Source: Dietzia aurantiaca
GTDB lineage: Bacteria > Actinomycetota > Actinomycetes > Mycobacteriales > Mycobacteriaceae
NCBI RefSeq assembly: GCF_021033825.1
Contig: NZ_JAIFXZ010000021.1
Location: 1 to 52,592 of the forward strand
Reading direction: 5' to 3'
Length of the DNA: 52,592 nt
The translations under genes were made by a program, and so were the position numbers. Shown piece after piece: positions 8,353 to 16,532 of the stretch; within the stretch, counting starts at the first letter, position 1, and every line of letters starts with the position of its first letter. The notes beneath the pieces are model-generated. The model was given only the letters and a program-made list of their open reading frames with translations, was not told the origin of the DNA and did no database searches.

Positions 8353-8383
8353 CCCAGGCGAGCCGGCCGGGTCAGGTCGCCGG
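8341..8383 (+). terminator. Strong hairpin overlapping the gntR stop codon
   Basis: A perfect 15-bp stem pairs 8341-8355 (CCGGCGACCTGACCC) with 8369-8383 across a 13-nt loop. The left arm contains the gntR TGA at 8350-8352. There is no T-tract. It probably ends the amidase-gntR transcript. The next 193 bp up to ehuB should contain a separate promoter; I see only weak candidates there, such as a TTGTG/CACAA dyad at 8433-8450. Confidence 0.65.
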
Positions 8384-8576
8384 GTCAGCCGAAGGTCGGA
8401 GATGGTGAGGTTGAGGCGGTTGCGGATTGCGGTTGTGTCGGGAGCCACAAGTGACCCGTGATAAGTTCGGAAACAGCTAAGAGAGCATCGGGCGTGAGCC
8501 CACGTTCCGGTGAGACGTGAAGGTCGGACCGCGGGAGGGCCCGCGGTGCGATCGCGACCGGAAGGCTGGCAAGACA

Positions 8577-9470
8577 ATGGCACCCTCGGTGTTGAGAAAT
8601 CCCGCACGAACCCGTGCGATGGGCGCGATCGCCGCGACCGCGGCGGCCGTCATGGCGCTGTCCGGCTGCACCTCCACCTCGACGGATGAGGACGGCAGTC
8701 TCCTCGAGCAACTGCAGGACAAGGGCTCGGTGACGGTCGGCTTCGCCGGGGAGGCCCCGTACTCCTTCGAGGAGAACGGCGAGCTGACCGGTGCCACCGT
8801 GGCGCTGCACCGCGAGATCTTCGGCAACCTGGGGATCGACACCGTCGAGGGCCAGAACGCGGACTTCGGCGCCCTCATTCCCGGCCTGCAGGCCAACCGC
8901 TTCGACGTGGTGAGCGCGGGCATGTCGATCCTGCCCGAGCGCTGTGAGCAGGCCGCGTTCTCCGAGCCCGAGTTCAACTACACGACCGCGCTGATGGTGC
9001 CCGAGGGCAACCCGATGGGGCTGACGGACCTGCAGTCCGTGCTCGACAGCGGCGCTCGCCTGAGCACCATGACCGGCGCGATCGAGTCCGACTACGCCGC
9101 CCAGATGGGTATCGACAACACGCAGGTCGCCACCCCGCAGGACGGCATGGACGCCGTCACCTCCGGCCGCGCGGACGTGTTCGCGCTGACCGCCATCTCG
9201 CTGAACTGGATGGCCAACAACAACCCCGACGCCCCGGTCGAGGTGACCGAGTCGTTCGTCGCCGAGATCGACGGCGTGCCGCAGGTCGGCGCGGGTGGCA
9301 CGGTGTTCCGCACCGACGACCAGGAGCTGCTCGACGCGTACAACGAGGAGCTCGCCAAGATCACCTCGGACCCCGAGAAGTACCTGGAGATCGTGGGCGA
9401 GTACGGGTTCACGGCCGAGGAGCTCCCGGATCCGGAGCTGACGACCGCGGACCTCTGCGCAGGGGCGTGA
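8577..9470 (+). CDS. ehuB: Ectoine/hydroxyectoine-type ABC transporter substrate-binding lipoprotein (EhuB-like)
   Basis: A 297-residue family 3 solute-binding lipoprotein. The signal peptide ends in ALSGC (Cys31). Segments typical of EhuB are present: VTVGFAGEAPYSFEENGELT, FGALIPGLQANRFDVVSAGM, ILPERCEQAAFSEP and a C-terminal LTTADLCAGA. It would capture ectoine or hydroxyectoine for the following permeases. I chose ATG 8577 because GGAAGG lies 11 bp upstream and it gives a clean signal peptide; a longer GTG frame from 8517 adds only non-conserved residues. Assignment rests on remembered family sequence plus the B-C-D-A gene order, which is that of actinobacterial ehu operons. Another polar amino-acid binding specificity is possible. 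Confidence 0.8.
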   Translation: MAPSVLRNPARTRAMGAIAATAAAVMALSGCTSTSTDEDGSLLEQLQDKGSVTVGFAGEAPYSFEENGELTGATVALHREIFGNLGIDTVEGQNADFGALIPGLQANRFDVVSAGMSILPERCEQAAFSEPEFNYTTALMVPEGNPMGLTDLQSVLDSGARLSTMTGAIESDYAAQMGIDNTQVATPQDGMDAVTSGRADVFALTAISLNWMANNNPDAPVEVTESFVAEIDGVPQVGAGGTVFRTDDQELLDAYNEELAKITSDPEKYLEIVGEYGFTAEELPDPELTTADLCAGA

Positions 9471-9500
9471 TCCCGATTCCGAGAACCGAGGTGAGCGGCA

Positions 9501-10232
9501 GTGGACCGTAACCTCGACGCCTTCCTGGATTCCTGGCCCGGATTCCAGGAAGGCATTCTCATCACCATCTACCTGACCCTGGGTGGGGCGGCGCTGGCGT
9601 TCGTCATGGCGCTGGTGCTCGGCGTCGCCGCGGGGTCGCGACTCATCGTGCTGCGCGGGATCGCCCGCACGATCATTGAGTTCTTCCGCGGAACCTCCCT
9701 GCTCGTGCAGCTCTTCTGGCTGTTCTTCGTGTTGCCCCTGCTCGGGTACGAACTCGACCCGCTGTTCTGCGGGATCCTGGCACTGGGCCTGAACTACGGC
9801 GCGTATGCCGCCGAGGTCGTCCGCGGAGCGCTGGCGGCCGTGCCGGCCGCGCAGACCGAGGCCGCGATCGCGCTCAACCTCTCGACGTGGCAGCGGCTGT
9901 ACAAGGTGACGTTCCCGCAGGCCTGGGTGCAGATGATCCCGCCGCTGAACAACCTGCTGATCCAACTCCTCAAGGGCAGCGCGCTGGCCAGCTTCATCCT
10001 GCTGCACGACCTGACCTTCCAGATCGGTGAACTGCGCAAGACCACGGGCGACACCCTCTTCGCGTTCGGAATCGGCCTGATCCTGTACTTCGTGATCGCC
10101 TACGTACTGACTCTCTTCATGAACCTGCTCGAATTCCTCGCCAAGGCCCGTCTCGGGACCGGACCGACGCTGCGGGGGCTGCTGAGTCTGCGGCCCGAAC
10201 GCGTCGACGACGCGGTGGGGGTGGACCGATGA
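9501..10232 (+). CDS. ehuC: Ectoine/hydroxyectoine-type ABC permease EhuC-like
   Basis: A 243-residue polar-amino-acid-type inner-membrane permease with about five membrane spans. The hallmark segment IEFFRGTSLLVQLFWLFFVLPLLG matches EhuC proteins. The coupling (EAA) loop is AAQTEAAIALNLSTWQRLYK, followed by VTFPQAW. It starts with GTG 9501 after GAGGTGAGCGG, 30 bp behind ehuB. Its stop overlaps the ehuD start (ATGA), so the two permeases are made together as a heterodimer. Confidence 0.82.
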   Translation: MDRNLDAFLDSWPGFQEGILITIYLTLGGAALAFVMALVLGVAAGSRLIVLRGIARTIIEFFRGTSLLVQLFWLFFVLPLLGYELDPLFCGILALGLNYGAYAAEVVRGALAAVPAAQTEAAIALNLSTWQRLYKVTFPQAWVQMIPPLNNLLIQLLKGSALASFILLHDLTFQIGELRKTTGDTLFAFGIGLILYFVIAYVLTLFMNLLEFLAKARLGTGPTLRGLLSLRPERVDDAVGVDR

Positions 10233-10873
10233 GCGTGAACTGGAGTTGGGAACGCGCGGTCGAGAGCATCCCGTTCCTGCTGGAGGGCTTCAAGATCACC
10301 CTGCTGGCCACGGTGGCGGGTTTCGTCATCGCCGCGATCCTCGGCCTGGTGGTCGCGGTGCTACGGCGCTCCGGCCCGAAGGTCGTGACGGTGCCGCTGC
10401 GGATGGTCACCGAGTTCATCCGGCTGACGCCCCTGGTGGTGCAGCTGCTGTTCGCCTACTTCCTGCTGCCACAGTTCTCCGCGCTGCAGATCGGTATCAC
10501 CGTGCTCGGCATCCACTACGCCACCTACATGGCCGAGGTGTACCGGGCCGGCATCGACGCGGTGCCCCGCGGGCAGTGGGAGGCCGCGCGAGCGCTGTCG
10601 CTGCCCCCGGGACGGACCTGGCGCGCGGTGGTGCTGCCGCAGGCCATCCGGAACACCGTGCCCGCGCTCGGCAACTACGCGATCTCGCTGTTCAAGGACA
10701 CCCCGTTCCTCTTCGCGATCACCGTGGTCGAGATGGTCACGGCCGCGCAGCAGTACGGCGCCCGGAACTTCCAATACCTCGAGCCGATCACGATCGCCGG
10801 CGTGATCTTCCTGCTCGCGAGCTACCCGACGTCGATCCTGATCCGGAGACTGGAGAAGACCCTTGTCTACTGA
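10229..10873 (+). CDS. ehuD: Ectoine/hydroxyectoine-type ABC permease EhuD-like
   Basis: A 214-residue partner permease with about five membrane spans. The coupling loop reads IDAVPRGQWEAARALSLPPG, followed by AVVLPQAIRNTVPALGNY and LFKDTPFLFAITVVEM, all typical of HisM/GlnP-type subunits and close to EhuD. The ATGA overlap with ehuC and the 11-bp overlap with the ATPase gene show a single coupled operon. It forms half of the membrane channel. Specificity is set by the binding protein, so the ectoine assignment is inherited from ehuB. Confidence 0.82.
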   Translation: MSVNWSWERAVESIPFLLEGFKITLLATVAGFVIAAILGLVVAVLRRSGPKVVTVPLRMVTEFIRLTPLVVQLLFAYFLLPQFSALQIGITVLGIHYATYMAEVYRAGIDAVPRGQWEAARALSLPPGRTWRAVVLPQAIRNTVPALGNYAISLFKDTPFLFAITVVEMVTAAQQYGARNFQYLEPITIAGVIFLLASYPTSILIRRLEKTLVY

Positions 10874-11702
10874 CGGAAACCCCCCGACCGGACCCGCCCG
10901 GCCGGCGGACCCACCGGGGGCGGGCGATGACGGCTCGCACATGGTGGTGTTCGACAAGGTGCTCAAGCAGTTCGGCAGCAACGTCGTACTGGACCACCTG
11001 GACTTCACCGTGCGACGGGGCGAGCGTGTGGCCCTGATCGGCCCCAGCGGCTCGGGTAAGACCACCATCCTGCGTCTGCTCATGACGCTCGAGGAGGTCA
11101 ACGACGGCGTGATCTGGGTGGAGGGCCAGCCCCTGACCCACCAGCGCAAGGGCGACAAACTGGTCAAGGCGTCCCAGAAGCACCTCCGGCAGGTCCGGTC
11201 GAAGATCGGGATGGTGTTCCAGCAGTTCAACCTGTTCCCCAACATGACGGTGATGGAGAACATCACCGAGGCCCAGATCCATGTCCTTAATCGCTCCAAG
11301 GCCGAGGCCGTGGACCGGGCCCGCGAGCTCCTGGCCACGGTCGGGCTGTCGGACAAGGAGAACGCCCACCCCACCACGCTCTCGGGCGGTCAGCAGCAGC
11401 GGGTCGCGATCGCTCGCGCGCTGGCCATGGACCCGGACATCCTGCTGCTCGACGAGGTGACATCCGCCCTCGACCCCGAGCTCGTCGCCGACGTCCTCGG
11501 TGTGCTGAGGACGATCGCCGAGACCACTGACATCACCATGCTGCTGGTCACCCACGAGATGGGATTCGCCCGCGACGTGGCCGACCGGGTTCTCGTGTTC
11601 GACAAGGGCAAGATCGTCGAGGAGGGCACGCCCGAGGCAATCTTCACCAACCCGCAGAAAGAGCGGACGCGGACGTTCCTCAAGGCCGTCCTCGACCGCT
11701 GA
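10863..11702 (+). CDS. ehuA: Ectoine/hydroxyectoine-type ABC transporter ATPase EhuA-like
   Basis: A 279-residue polar amino acid ABC ATPase. Walker A is GPSGSGKT (60-67), the Q-loop is MVFQQFNLF, the signature is LSGGQQQR (173-180) and Walker B is ILLLDEVTSALDPE. The start is TTG 10863, inside the end of ehuD. The first about 26 residues are Pro/Gly/Asp-rich, and an alternative ATG at 10941 opens the conserved core. It energises the EhuBCD importer. The operon ends here, 9 bp from the stop of the convergent CoA-transferase gene, and no hairpin is obvious in that gap. Confidence 0.82.
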   Translation: MSTDGNPPTGPARPADPPGAGDDGSHMVVFDKVLKQFGSNVVLDHLDFTVRRGERVALIGPSGSGKTTILRLLMTLEEVNDGVIWVEGQPLTHQRKGDKLVKASQKHLRQVRSKIGMVFQQFNLFPNMTVMENITEAQIHVLNRSKAEAVDRARELLATVGLSDKENAHPTTLSGGQQQRVAIARALAMDPDILLLDEVTSALDPELVADVLGVLRTIAETTDITMLLVTHEMGFARDVADRVLVFDKGKIVEEGTPEAIFTNPQKERTRTFLKAVLDR

Positions 11703-11711
11703 CCGGGGGCG

Positions 11712-12908
11712 TCAGGCGGGCAGGACGCCGGCTGCCCGTAGTCCCTCTGCCTGCTCCTCGGTGATCCCGAGCTCGGAGAGCACCTCGGCGGTGTCCGCGC
11801 CGCGGTCGCGCGGGCCGAAGCGGACGGCGCCCGGGGTGTGCTCGAGCTTCACCGGGATGCCCACGCTGCGGTACCCGTCCCGCTCGACCACCATTTCGCG
11901 GTGGAGGACCTGGGGCAGCGACATCGCTTCCCCGACCGTGTTGACCGCCCCCGCCGGCACCCCGGCTGAGCGACACAGATCCGACAGCTCCGCGCGGCCC
12001 CACTCGCCGACGATCGCGCCGAGCGTCTCGCGCAGCTCCGCCGAATGGGCGAGCCGCTCGGCATTGGTGACGTAGCGCGGGTCCTCGGCGAGCTGGCCGA
12101 CGCCGAGCGCGGAGGTGAGAGACCGGAACTGCGAGTCGTTTCCCACGCCGATGAAGAACGGGCCGTCCGCGCACTGGAACGTCTCGTACGGGCAGATCGT
12201 CGGGTGTGCCACGCCGGTGCGCGGCGGGGTCTCGCCCGTGGCGAACCACTTGCCGGCGTGCGGGTGGAGAATCGATACGGCGTTGTCGAGCAGTGCGAGG
12301 TCGACCAACTGGCCCCGGCCGGTCGTCTCCCGGGCGTGCACGGCCATGAGGATCCCTGCCATCGCGTTGAGGCTGGTGATGATGTCGACCAGGGGGATGC
12401 CGACGCGCATCTCGGGACCGTCGGCCTCACCGTTGATGCTCATCAGGCCGGACAGTGCCTGGAGGACGGCATCGTATCCGGGCGCGCCGCCGAGCGGACC
12501 GTCGACGCCGTACCCGGTGATCCGGCAGTGGATGAGCCGCGGGAACTCCACGGCGAGCACCTCGTCGGATAGGCCCCATCGGTCGAGGGTGCCGGCCTTG
12601 AAGTTCTCGATCACCACGTCCGCCTCGGCCAGCAGTCGGCGAAGGAGGGCCTGCCCCTCGTCGGTGCGCAGGTCCACGCTGATGTTGCGCTTGTTGCGGT
12701 TGAGCCCGTCGAAATAGGCGCTGTGGCCCGGTTTGACGAACGGCGGGCCCCACCACCGGGTGTCGTCGCCGGCGGGAGGTTCGACTTTGATCACGTCCGC
12801 GCCGTGGTCGGCGAGCATCTGCCCGCAGAGCGGCCCGGCCAGGACGCGGGAGAGGTCGACGACCCGCAGGTCGGTGAGTGCGCCGGTGCGATCGGTGGTG
12901 TCGGTCAT
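11712..12908 (-). CDS. Family III CoA transferase (CaiB/BaiF type)
   Basis: A 398-residue family III acyl-CoA transferase. It opens with LRVVDLSRVLAGPLCGQMLADHGADVIKVEPP, followed by YFDGLNRNKRNISVDL and YDAVLQALSG. The catalytic Asp is expected in the segment GPEMRVGIPLVDIITSL. The family moves CoA from a donor thioester to a carboxylic acid. Here it probably activates the acid that the TRAP system imports, ahead of the two acyl-CoA dehydrogenases in the same operon. Its ATG overlaps the MFS stop. It is the last gene of the operon that starts at 16403. Confidence 0.88.
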   Translation of the reverse strand: MTDTTDRTGALTDLRVVDLSRVLAGPLCGQMLADHGADVIKVEPPAGDDTRWWGPPFVKPGHSAYFDGLNRNKRNISVDLRTDEGQALLRRLLAEADVVIENFKAGTLDRWGLSDEVLAVEFPRLIHCRITGYGVDGPLGGAPGYDAVLQALSGLMSINGEADGPEMRVGIPLVDIITSLNAMAGILMAVHARETTGRGQLVDLALLDNAVSILHPHAGKWFATGETPPRTGVAHPTICPYETFQCADGPFFIGVGNDSQFRSLTSALGVGQLAEDPRYVTNAERLAHSAELRETLGAIVGEWGRAELSDLCRSAGVPAGAVNTVGEAMSLPQVLHREMVVERDGYRSVGIPVKLEHTPGAVRFGPRDRGADTAEVLSELGITEEQAEGLRAAGVLPA

Positions 12909-14158
12909 CTGTCACTCCTGGTGTTCGGTGTGGTCTGGTCGCGGGGGTCGGGCGCGTGGCGGGTCGGCAGGGCGCCGACGCTGCCGAGCTCGTCGAAGGG
13001 ATGCCGGCGGAGCGAGACGCTCGTGGTGGCCGCCGAGGCGGCGGTGAGCGCGCCGGAGAGGAGGAAGACGCTGCCCGGGCCGGCGATCCCGGCGATCGCG
13101 CCGGCGCCGAGGGGGACGAGGACCTGGGCGGCCCGGTTGCCGGTCAGTCGCAGCGACAGCGCTGCGGCGCGCTCCCCGGGCGGCGCGGCCGCGGTCACCC
13201 AGTTCATGGTCACGGGCTGGTTCATGCCCCAGAAAAACCCGATCACGGCGAGGCAGGCGAACATCGTCGCGGCGCCGCCGGCGAGGCCGAGTACGACCAC
13301 CGCCGGGGTGGTCACGACGGGGGAGGCGATGAGGATCGCGCGCTGGGACCACCGCCGCAGCGCCCACGGTGTGGCCGCGCGGGAGATCATGGAGAACACC
13401 GAGCGCGTCGCGACGAGCAGGGTCACCACGAGCGGTGTCAGCCCCACGGACTCGCCCAGCACGGGCATATACGCGGTGATGAGGTCGAAGCCCGTCACCA
13501 CGATGAGCGCGGCGAAGATCGACGGCGGCATGCCCTTCCGGCGCAGGAGCGCGGTCATCGACTCCGCACGGGGCTGACCCGCGCTTCGCGCGGGGGGCGT
13601 CGACCGGGGCAGGGCGAGCGCGAACGGCAGCGAGATGACGATCGCCGTCGCCATCACCCACAGCGCCGGGCCGGTGTCCACGTGCTCACCGGCGCGTCCG
13701 GCCTGGAGCAGGACGCCCATGACCGGCGTGCCCACCGCCTGGCCGACCGAGACGGCGAGCGTGAACATCGCGAAGCCGTTCACGTGCCGGTCGCGGGTGG
13801 TGAGTTCCATGACGAATCCCTGGGCGGCGATGAGCGTCATGACCTGACCCAGGCCGACCATCGCGTTGGCGGCGGCCAGGACGGGGATGGAGGGCGCCAC
13901 CGCGGTCAGGGCGACCGCTGACGCGGACACCGCGGTACCGACGGCGAGGACGCCCCAGCTGCCGCGCCGGTCGACGAGCCGCCCGAACTGCAGGGCGACG
14001 AGCATCGGCAGCGCCGCGAACGTGGCGGCGACCAGCCCCACCTGGGCGGCGTCGCCGCCGAGCGCGAGTACCCGGTACGAGACCGCCACCCGCACGGCGT
14101 CGTACGCGCCGTTGACCAGCACGACGGCGACGAACAGTCGGGCGAGCGGAGCGGTCAC
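12905..14158 (-). CDS. Major facilitator superfamily transporter
   Basis: A 417-residue polytopic membrane protein with about 12 hydrophobic segments and the MFS loop motif as GRLVDRRGSWGVLAVG (after helix 2). I chose GTG 14156-14158, 8 bp downstream of the acyl-CoA dehydrogenase stop, because a longer frame reads antisense into that gene. The N-terminus is then MTAPLARLFVAVVLVNGAYD. The substrate is unknown. Lying between the dehydrogenases and the CoA transferase, it may export or import an intermediate of that pathway. The stop overlaps the CoA-transferase start. Confidence 0.8.
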   Translation of the reverse strand: MTAPLARLFVAVVLVNGAYDAVRVAVSYRVLALGGDAAQVGLVAATFAALPMLVALQFGRLVDRRGSWGVLAVGTAVSASAVALTAVAPSIPVLAAANAMVGLGQVMTLIAAQGFVMELTTRDRHVNGFAMFTLAVSVGQAVGTPVMGVLLQAGRAGEHVDTGPALWVMATAIVISLPFALALPRSTPPARSAGQPRAESMTALLRRKGMPPSIFAALIVVTGFDLITAYMPVLGESVGLTPLVVTLLVATRSVFSMISRAATPWALRRWSQRAILIASPVVTTPAVVVLGLAGGAATMFACLAVIGFFWGMNQPVTMNWVTAAAPPGERAAALSLRLTGNRAAQVLVPLGAGAIAGIAGPGSVFLLSGALTAASAATTSVSLRRHPFDELGSVGALPTRHAPDPRDQTTPNTRSDR

Positions 14159-14166
14159 GGATCGGC

Positions 14167-15252
14167 CTAGGCGCCGGTCACGGCGTCGAGCCACGCCGAG
14201 GGGATCCCGTCGACGGGGGCGCCCTCGACGATCATCGGCCAGGCCCCGTCCATCCCGCCGGTGACGGCGGCGCGGCTGAGGAAGCCCTCCCAGAAGGCGG
14301 CCGAGCCGAACTCCGACCGCCACTGCAGCGCGGGGAGGGTGAGCCGGTGCAGCGTGTGCTCATGCGTCGTGCCGATCGCGCCGTGGATCTGGTGTGCGTT
14401 GCGCACGGCGACGGCCAGCGCCTGCGAGACGACGCTCCGGGCCACGGCCACGCGGAATTCCGACAGGCCCCCGGCGAGATCGTCGGTCAGGGCGTCGACG
14501 AGCGCGGTGTCCACGGCGGCGCGGGACAGTACCGATTCGGCGGCGATGTCCACGACCAGGTTCTGCACCGACTGGAACTTCGCCAGGGCCCGGCCGAACT
14601 GGTTCCGCTCGGTGGTGTGCGCGATCGACGAGGCGAGCATCCCGTCCATCGCCCCGACGCACTGGAGGGCGCGGGCGAGGGCGCCGCGCAGGACGTGGGC
14701 CTGCACCGCCGAGGCGGGGACCGGCGCCCACGGGTGGTCGCCGTCGGCGGTCACGGAGCCGGTGGGGACGGCGGAGATGCCCTCGGACTCGACGACGACG
14801 AGGTGGTCGGTCGCCACGTCGGCGACCTCGTAGTCATCTGATGCCCGCCGGACGCACAGGACTGTCGCGGTGGCGCCGGCCCAGGGCACGCGGTGCGCGG
14901 TGCCGTCGGACCCGAGGACCGCCACCGTTGCGGTCTGCACGGACGAGTCGTCCAGGCCGGCAGCGCGGCGGAGGGGGCCGGCGAGCAGATCGGTCTCGGC
15001 GAACGGCACGGCCACACCGGCAGCCGCGAGCGTCCGCAGGAGGGCCGCGGCCTCGGTCCAACCCGCGCCGCTGCCGCCGGACTCCTCCGGCGCGGTGAGT
15101 CGGGCGAGGCCGACCTCGGTCAGGGTGGCCCACACCGCATCCGGGTCGGGCTCGACGTCGGGTCCGGAGAAACCGGAGACGAGGTCGTCCATGAGGTTCT
15201 GCAGGTCGGGATCGACACCGAGGTCGATCTCGGTGGTGTTCGAGGTGGTCAT
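14167..15252 (-). CDS. Acyl-CoA dehydrogenase, probable non-catalytic (beta-type) subunit
   Basis: A 361-residue FadE-type protein. Recognisable parts are TTERNQFGRALAKFQSVQNLVVDIAAE and the FAD-contact segment QIHGAIGTTHEHTLHRLTLP. The region that should carry the catalytic Glu is not preserved (it reads LQCVGAMDGMLAS), so it resembles the beta partner of the heteromeric dehydrogenases of steroid catabolism. Its start overlaps the stop of the neighbouring alpha-type gene (ATGA), which supports an alpha-beta complex. It would desaturate the CoA ester made by the downstream CoA transferase. The substrate is unknown. Confidence 0.82.
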   Translation of the reverse strand: MTTSNTTEIDLGVDPDLQNLMDDLVSGFSGPDVEPDPDAVWATLTEVGLARLTAPEESGGSGAGWTEAAALLRTLAAAGVAVPFAETDLLAGPLRRAAGLDDSSVQTATVAVLGSDGTAHRVPWAGATATVLCVRRASDDYEVADVATDHLVVVESEGISAVPTGSVTADGDHPWAPVPASAVQAHVLRGALARALQCVGAMDGMLASSIAHTTERNQFGRALAKFQSVQNLVVDIAAESVLSRAAVDTALVDALTDDLAGGLSEFRVAVARSVVSQALAVAVRNAHQIHGAIGTTHEHTLHRLTLPALQWRSEFGSAAFWEGFLSRAAVTGGMDGAWPMIVEGAPVDGIPSAWLDAVTGA

Positions 15253-16403
15253 CAGCGCATCCCCAGTCCCCGCGCGATCACGCCGCGCAGGATCTCGTTG
15301 GTTCCGCCTCGGAGCGTGAAGCCCGGGCGTTGGTGTAGCCCTGCACGCAGGAGGGCGTCGATCTCTCCGGGGGCGACGGGTGTCTCGTCGCCGAGCCCGG
15401 TGGAGACCACGTCGACGAGGTCACCCTCGGTCGTGGTGCCGAGCAGTTTGACCAGCGCGGCCGCGGTGTCGGCCTTCTCTCCCCATTGCAGGGCGCCCGC
15501 GATGTTCTGGCTCAGGGCGTGGAGACCGGCCATCCGGGCGACGGATCGGCCGAGGTCGGTCCGCTCGGGGAGCCTGCCCGCGGTGATCTCACCGATCTCG
15601 GCCGCGAGCAGGCGGAACGAGGACAGGAAGCGTTCGGGCCCGCTGCGTTCGAAGGCGAGCTCGGAGTTGACCTGCTCCCAGCCGTTGCCCGGGGTGCCGA
15701 ACACGCGGGAATCGGGGACGAACACCTCGTCGAGCACGACCTCGTTGAAGTGATGGTCCCCGGACAGCGAGACGATGGGGCGGATGGTGACGCCCTCGGC
15801 GCGGAGGTCGACGATGAACTGGCTCAGGCCGGCGTGCCGGTTACCCGTGTCGAGTGGCTCGGTGCGGGCCAGGGCGATGAACGCCTCGGCGTGCTGGGCG
15901 CCGGAGGTCCACACCTTGGTCCCGGTGACCGTCCACCCGCCGTCGACGCGCACGCCCCGCGTGCGCACGCTCGCGAGGTCGGAACCCGAGTCGGGCTCGC
16001 TCATGCCGATGCCGAAGCAGCAGTCGCCGGCCGCGATCCGCGGCAGGAACTCCTGCTTCTGCTCCTCGGTGCCGTAGCGCAGTAGCGAGGGGGCGATCTG
16101 CCGGTCGGCCACCCACTGCGCGGCGACCGGGGCGCCCACCGCGAGGAGTTCCTCGGTGATGACGAAGCGCTCGAGGTGTGTGCGACCGCGGCCGCCGTAC
16201 TCCTCGGGGATCGTCATGCCGACCCAACCGCGATCGGCCAGGCGCCGGGTGAACGCCTCGTCCCAGCGGGTGAGCCACGTGTCGATCCACGGGGTGAATG
16301 CGCCCGCGGTGATCTCGGCGGCGAGAAACTCCCGCACCTGACCGCGGAGCTCCCGCATCTGCGGCGTCTCCACGGTCGTGGGCGGGGCGAAAGTGGTACT
16401 CAT
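15252..16403 (-). CDS. Acyl-CoA dehydrogenase, probable catalytic (alpha-type) subunit
   Basis: A 383-residue acyl-CoA dehydrogenase. Segments include GWVGMTIPEEYGGRGRTHLE, FGIGMSEPDSGSDLASVRT, VTGTKVWTSGA and the end FTLRGGTNEILRGVIARGLG. The C-terminal Glu position of short-chain enzymes is Gly here, while a Glu lies in NSELAFERSGPERF, the isovaleryl-type catalytic position. That is the pattern of alpha subunits in alpha-beta FadE pairs. ATG 16403 has AGGAG about 6 bp upstream. It is the first gene of a four-gene operon (two dehydrogenases, MFS, CoA transferase), divergent from the IclR gene. Confidence 0.88.
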   Translation of the reverse strand: MSTTFAPPTTVETPQMRELRGQVREFLAAEITAGAFTPWIDTWLTRWDEAFTRRLADRGWVGMTIPEEYGGRGRTHLERFVITEELLAVGAPVAAQWVADRQIAPSLLRYGTEEQKQEFLPRIAAGDCCFGIGMSEPDSGSDLASVRTRGVRVDGGWTVTGTKVWTSGAQHAEAFIALARTEPLDTGNRHAGLSQFIVDLRAEGVTIRPIVSLSGDHHFNEVVLDEVFVPDSRVFGTPGNGWEQVNSELAFERSGPERFLSSFRLLAAEIGEITAGRLPERTDLGRSVARMAGLHALSQNIAGALQWGEKADTAAALVKLLGTTTEGDLVDVVSTGLGDETPVAPGEIDALLRAGLHQRPGFTLRGGTNEILRGVIARGLGMR

Positions 16404-16440
16404 CGGTTCTCCTGCTGGTGAGGGCTGTCGGGCCGCGTGA

Positions 16441-16476
16441 TGTCACTATGACACCGTTCGGCTATTTACGCAATAG
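16441..16476. promoter_or_regulatory. Two dyads between the acyl-CoA dehydrogenase operon and iclR
   Basis: The 129-bp divergent region holds TGTCA-cta-TGACA (16441-16453, perfect) and CTATT-tacgc-AATAG (16462-16476, perfect arms). Either could bind the adjacent IclR-type regulator, which commonly controls a divergent catabolic operon. Which dyad is the operator cannot be decided from sequence alone. Confidence 0.5.
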
Positions 16477-16532
16477 AGCAACGGGTTACGGATTTAAGTA
16501 AGTATGGGCTGCGGCTTGGTAGGCTCGTGCTC

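Noticed and set aside
8384-8576. GntR operator upstream of ehuB
   Set aside because: Only weak partial matches are present (a TTGTG/CACAA dyad with an 8-bp spacer at 8433-8450 and a lone GACAAT). There is not enough to claim direct GntR control of the importer.
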